This document shows, piece after piece, positions 60,181-64,000 of a stretch of DNA of 64,000 nucleotides. Each line of letters starts with the position of its first letter. Position 1 is the stretch's first letter. The translations under genes and the position numbers were made by a program. Source of the stretch: Adiantum capillus-veneris (lineage: Eukaryota; Streptophyta; Polypodiopsida; Polypodiales; Pteridaceae). Location of the stretch: the NCBI GenBank assembly GCA_014529385.2, contig CM043958.1, positions 153,039,293-153,103,292 of the forward strand, given 5' to 3'. The notes below the pieces were generated by a model. That model worked only from the letters and a program-made list of their open reading frames with translations, had not been told where the DNA came from and ran no database searches.

Positions 60181-61565
60181 TCTACGCATTGACGTAAGAA
60201 TTTCATGGTAATCCGTAACTTTTGGCATCGCCGATCCGCGGCCTTATTCATCATAAGTAGGATTTTATACTTAAAAATCATAAAATAAGTGTAATTACTC
60301 ATATCTCATCCTTCTATTTAAGCGTAATTACTCATAATCATTTGTCAATCATGAATGCAACCTGTTGACAAACCACCTTAATTAGATCCTTACAAGTGAT
60401 ATTAGAGCATAACGTAAGGCTTATTTATTTATAAAAGTATCTTATTGTAAATATTATATTATTAGCTCTATATATTCTTAGATTGGACTAACTGTCTCAC
60501 TCAACTCATGCTAAGTGGCATAGGGAGACGAGTACTTGGAGACAAGTGTCGCTCTTGATTTAATGAAAAAGGAGTGTTTTGAGAGCTTTGAAATGAATTC
60601 TCAAGAAATTCAAATGTCAATTTTATAATCTCCCTGCTTTTGAATCTTCTCTATCCATCACCAAAGCTTCAAAAGCTTGCCATTAACAAGGCACGTAGCT
60701 CATCATCACAAGCCTCTTGCCCACTATCTTCACACCCTTAAGTCTCAAGCACTCTTGGATAGCTGATGCCTTTATTTGCCTGACAAAACACAAGCAACCC
60801 TTGCTGAAACTCAACCCATGGCGCTCTTCCTCTATGTTGTCAGCACAACAGCTCAAGAAAGTTGACAACCTACGCTCAGGTGGATGCTTGCCTCATATAT
60901 GCCCCGTTACTCTATTCAAAGCCGACCAGTTGACGACCCACCTAAGCATGACATTCTTGGAGTTTGAGGTCAGTCACCCATCAACGACTTTCAATTCATG
61001 CTTGCTTGAAGCCCTATAGACCGTGACCTACAAGACTCATCATCACCACCTTGGCGTGCTCGCCATCTTTGTGTGGTCTATTATCTTCAAACACGTTTTT
61101 TTAAATCAATACCTTTTAAAAGGTTATTGAACTTTGTAACTTTCTCCAAGTGCCTATTCACACACAACATTGGCATCAGTTCATGAATCCCTTTTATGGC
61201 TGGATTTGGATTTGAAAGCCAGGAAAGAAAATTCAACTTCCTCAACTACATGAAAGGCAAGAGTTTCAAGGCAGAAATATCGGGAGCATTGGCACAATAA
61301 GCTTAGCCTGCAACAACCACTTCCTCAGCATCAACATCGCGAAATTCAACCACAATTCACCCTCACTGAAGAAGTCGGCAAAAAGGACCTACAAGAAGCT
61401 TTTCACAATCACGCTCAAAGTATGGTAAATAGAGTGCTTAGTTTTCAAGATCTTGCAAGACTTCTATAGAATTTGTACGATATCAGTTCGGTTATTATCA
61501 GCTGTAAAGAGGCAGACACTAGCATTAGGAGAGTCTCCTAAAGCTAAGACCCCTCTAGTTAAACA
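60181..61565. other. No gene; possible decayed copia primer site
   Basis: TGATATTAGAGC at 60397-60408 is two changes from the copia-type primer site TGGTATCAGAGC and is preceded by CTTACA (LTR-end-like). A second weak match (GATATCAG) is near 61480. I see no coding sequence. Confidence 0.35.
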
Positions 61566-62265
61566 ATGGGTGAGAAACAAGTGGAAAAATTTAACAGTGA
61601 AGGCTTTCATACATGGAAAACAAAGTTGACAAGGTATTTGATGAAAAAGAACTTATGGGAAGTAGTGAAGGCACCTCTAGAGCAAACATGGCTAGAAGGG
61701 GTACAAACTAGGGCCACAATTGCCACCTGGGAGTGCACAAACCCAAGCCAAAGATGAACAAGCTTTAGGCATCATAATCACTTCTTTGTATTATGATTAC
61801 GTACATTTTATAAATGAATGCCATCATGCAAATGAAGCTTGGGATATTTTAGAAAATAATTTTGGAGCAAAAACTAAGAAGAGCAAAATAAGTCTAAAAA
61901 AGAAACTCTATAAACTCACAATGCTCAAGGATGAAGATATGGAAAGCCTAGTCAATAGGCTAAAGAGCATTGTTACCCAGCTCACCTACATTGATTGTGC
62001 ACTTCTAGAGGATGACAAAGTGACAGTGCTTCTAAGTGCATTATCTTCTTCTTATGATCACATCGTCACTGTGCTAGAAAAAAGGAGCCCACACCTGCAC
62101 TCAAGGATGTTGCAAATTCACTACAAGCAGAAGAAAAGAAGCACATGAAAGACCTTCCTTCAAGGGGAGGAGCATATGTAGCATCATACTCATTTAGTGA
62201 AGGCAGGAAATGTTATGACTGTGGCAAATTAGGCTACATTGCTAAAGCTGCTACTTGAACATGTC
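61566..62265 (+). pseudogene. Ty1/copia gag relic
   Basis: ATG at 61566 gives a UBN2-type copia gag start (KFNSEGFHTWKTKLTRYLM, KKNLWEVV). After a frame change near 61740 it continues (61757-62148: EAWDILENNFGAK, KKLYKLTMLKDEDM, LLSALSSSYDHIV). A further shift brings a partial zinc knuckle, CYDCGKLGYIAKA, near 62215, with His and last Cys lost. Pol is absent: about 400 bp later a PPT and LTR follow. It is therefore a gag-only deletion derivative. Confidence 0.8.
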
Positions 62266-62662
62266 TTGTATTGTATGTGGAAAGAAGGGGCATCCCCTTC
62301 TAGATGTTATGCAAGGAACTCCAGTAGCAACAACAATGGCTTCAATGATAACAAAGCAAGAGGCAATGCCAAAGAAACGAAGAAAATGTGAGGGGCAGTG
62401 CAAGGAGCAACACACATAGCTGAAGAAGACGATGAAGAAGAACCTTATGAAGAAGGAGATACCAATCTTGTGTTTTGCAACGAAATACTTTGAAGACTTT
62501 TTTACCTTCTCCCTCTTAAGGGGAGGTTTGTCATCCTGTGTGGATACTATTCTATTCATTTTCATTGTGAGTGGATATTGTATTGTCATCATGTGTTCAT
62601 AGGTCATCTTAATGTTATCCTGAGTGGATATTGTACCTTGTCTTCATTTGTAGTCCATGCCC

Positions 62663-62950
62663 AAGGGGAGGATTTTTGGGTGGGCATGTTTTATTTCTCG
62701 ATTCGTTCTTAGCTATGGTGTATGCACCACCTCTTGGCCCTATTAGCCTATGTGGCACACTATCTAACCTCATAGCCTGTGTGGCACTATTCTAGGAATA
62801 ATATCTTGGATATTTCTTACCACCTTATCTATGACGTCACCACGTGTGTCACTGTAGGGCTCTTCTATATAAGAGCATCATTGACTCTCCATAGAAACAA
62901 TGAGAAAAATGATTGGGTTTTTCTTAAATTTCTAAAAACCTACTTGTAGC
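62663..62950 (+). mobile_element. Copia-type PPT and 3' LTR
   Basis: AAGGGGAGG (62663-62671) followed by TTGGGTGGGCATG is the typical plant copia PPT/LTR junction. The exact TG start (62676 or nearby) and the LTR end are uncertain. It belongs with the gag relic at 61566. Confidence 0.65.
62832..62872 (+). promoter_or_regulatory. LTR promoter: TGACGTCA and CACGTG boxes above a TATA box
   Basis: A perfect CRE-like palindrome TGACGTCA (62832-62839) and a perfect G-box CACGTG (62841-62846) lie 1 bp apart. They are about 18 bp upstream of CTATATAAG (62864-62872). Both boxes are known targets of plant bZIP factors. Activity is not shown. Confidence 0.6.
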
Positions 62951-64000
62951 ATATAGTGTGCACGAGACGGAAAGGTGAGCAAACAACATCAAGAAAATTA
63001 CACAAAGCTAGCTTGCTAGTTTGCTATCTAACTTGCATGCAAGTTTATGCAATCCGTTTAACGGCTATCCTCCAACAAAACCAAGTCAAGAAGATCCACT
63101 TAAACTTAATGAAGTAAATAATAAACTCCAATAAAAAAGCCTATGCATGAAGACAGTCTATTACTTGGTGGTAAGATTTTTGCATGTATTTACTTAACGT
63201 TAAATTACTCTTTTGATGATGCAAAGAGTTACCAAATACATGAGTTGAGAAAGACCGATGTAGAAGCACATTCGATGATATTAAAAAAATTCTCTCTCCT
63301 TTACTTGGTTAGCACAAGAAGGTTTGTATGCATGTAGATTGGAGGTACAACCAAGCAAAGGGATCACCACCCTTGGTTAGTAGGCTCAAACCACATTATC
63401 AAGTAATAACAAACATTTTCTTTTACGAAAAGCAAGAGTATGCACCAGCATCTCCTTTTCCTTCATTCTCTTTAGCATTCGTTCCTCATCCTTTTTATAT
63501 GAGAAATCTAAGCCTTTTTTGCACTCTCTTTGTGCCCCCACCCCAACCCCCCCGCCAAAAAAAATTCTAATGTAATGGTAGTGTGTGATCTAAACATTCA
63601 TATTAGGATTAGGGTGGCTTGATAAGTCTGGCATTCATAATGATAATTAAGCAATCAACATACACGATATAACACGTTGAAAATGAACTACATTATTGAC
63701 CAATAAACTTACACTAGAACTGTGTACAAGATGGGCTACTTAAGGAAGTAGCTAGTTTAGTACAATAAGGTAGTACCAATGTATCTGGCCTACCATGAGA
63801 CACCCCAAATCAACCCTACAAATATGAAAACATCCCATGAGGCTAGGGAGGTGATTTGGACTCATGTACAAGTCATTTGGATGCTAGTACACCACATCAA
63901 AGGCACATGGCAAGTGGCCACATAGGATAGTGACTAAACTAGAGAATGTACACACCATATGTTGGTGCACATGCCAAAGAACATATACCCAACAACCCTC
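62951..64000. other. No supported gene
   Basis: Short open stretches near 63143-63337 and 63328-63570 match nothing I recognise. There is a C-rich patch near 63539-63556. The sequence is probably decayed repeat. Confidence 0.4.

Overview
This window is nuclear DNA of a land plant. It holds one recognisable host gene, a 13-exon gene for the large subunit of plastid 3-isopropylmalate isomerase with short GT-AG introns, at the left end. Almost everything else is layered LTR retrotransposon sequence. The species cannot be fixed from the sequence. Plant-type evidence is the isomerase gene itself, a tRNA-Asp-type primer-binding site of the kind used by plant Ty3/gypsy elements, and the Ty3/gypsy and Ty1/copia relics.

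Layout: 1-128 telomere-like minisatellite; 560-1060 Ty3/gypsy RNase H-integrase relic; 2177-4796 isomerase exons (no first exon seen); 5829-7160 decayed Ty1/copia relic on the minus strand; 8985-18267 a 5'-truncated giant Ty3/gypsy relative (called E2 here) hit by a solo LTR at 10065-11666 with a 5-bp target duplication; 18268-22600 mostly non-coding, with a minus-strand copia-type LTR/primer-site junction near 21230; 22601-51719 a tandem duplication of a unit of about 14.55 kb; 52400-59822 the 3' part of the same giant element (called E3 here); 60390-62950 a copia-type gag relic with its 3' LTR; then no gene to the end.

The duplicated unit contains the 5' part of E3 (LTR end, tRNA-Asp primer site, repeat-rich leader, gag, first part of pol). 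Nested in it is a chromovirus-like Ty3/gypsy element that has lost its 5' LTR, and its gag is interrupted by a 236-bp foldback MITE. The order of events can be read: E3, then the inner element, then the MITE, then tandem duplication. The two units differ at scattered single bases, a CA microsatellite, a 16-bp minisatellite unit and one indel-rich patch.

The most unusual object is the E2/E3 retroelement family. Both members carry, downstream of where pol ends, the same series: a basic linker, a retropepsin-like domain, an array of diverged repeats of about 285 bp each carrying a 22-bp palindrome with 10-bp arms, a long coiled-coil-rich reading frame (ORF-X), and a polypurine tract with LTR start. 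The palindrome arms are GTAAATAATC/GATTATTTAC in E3 (both in its 5' leader and upstream of ORF-X) but GACATCATAC/GTATGATGTC in E2, at the same spacing and the same place in a recognisably related monomer. All copies seen here are broken by stops and frameshifts, so none is likely to be active.
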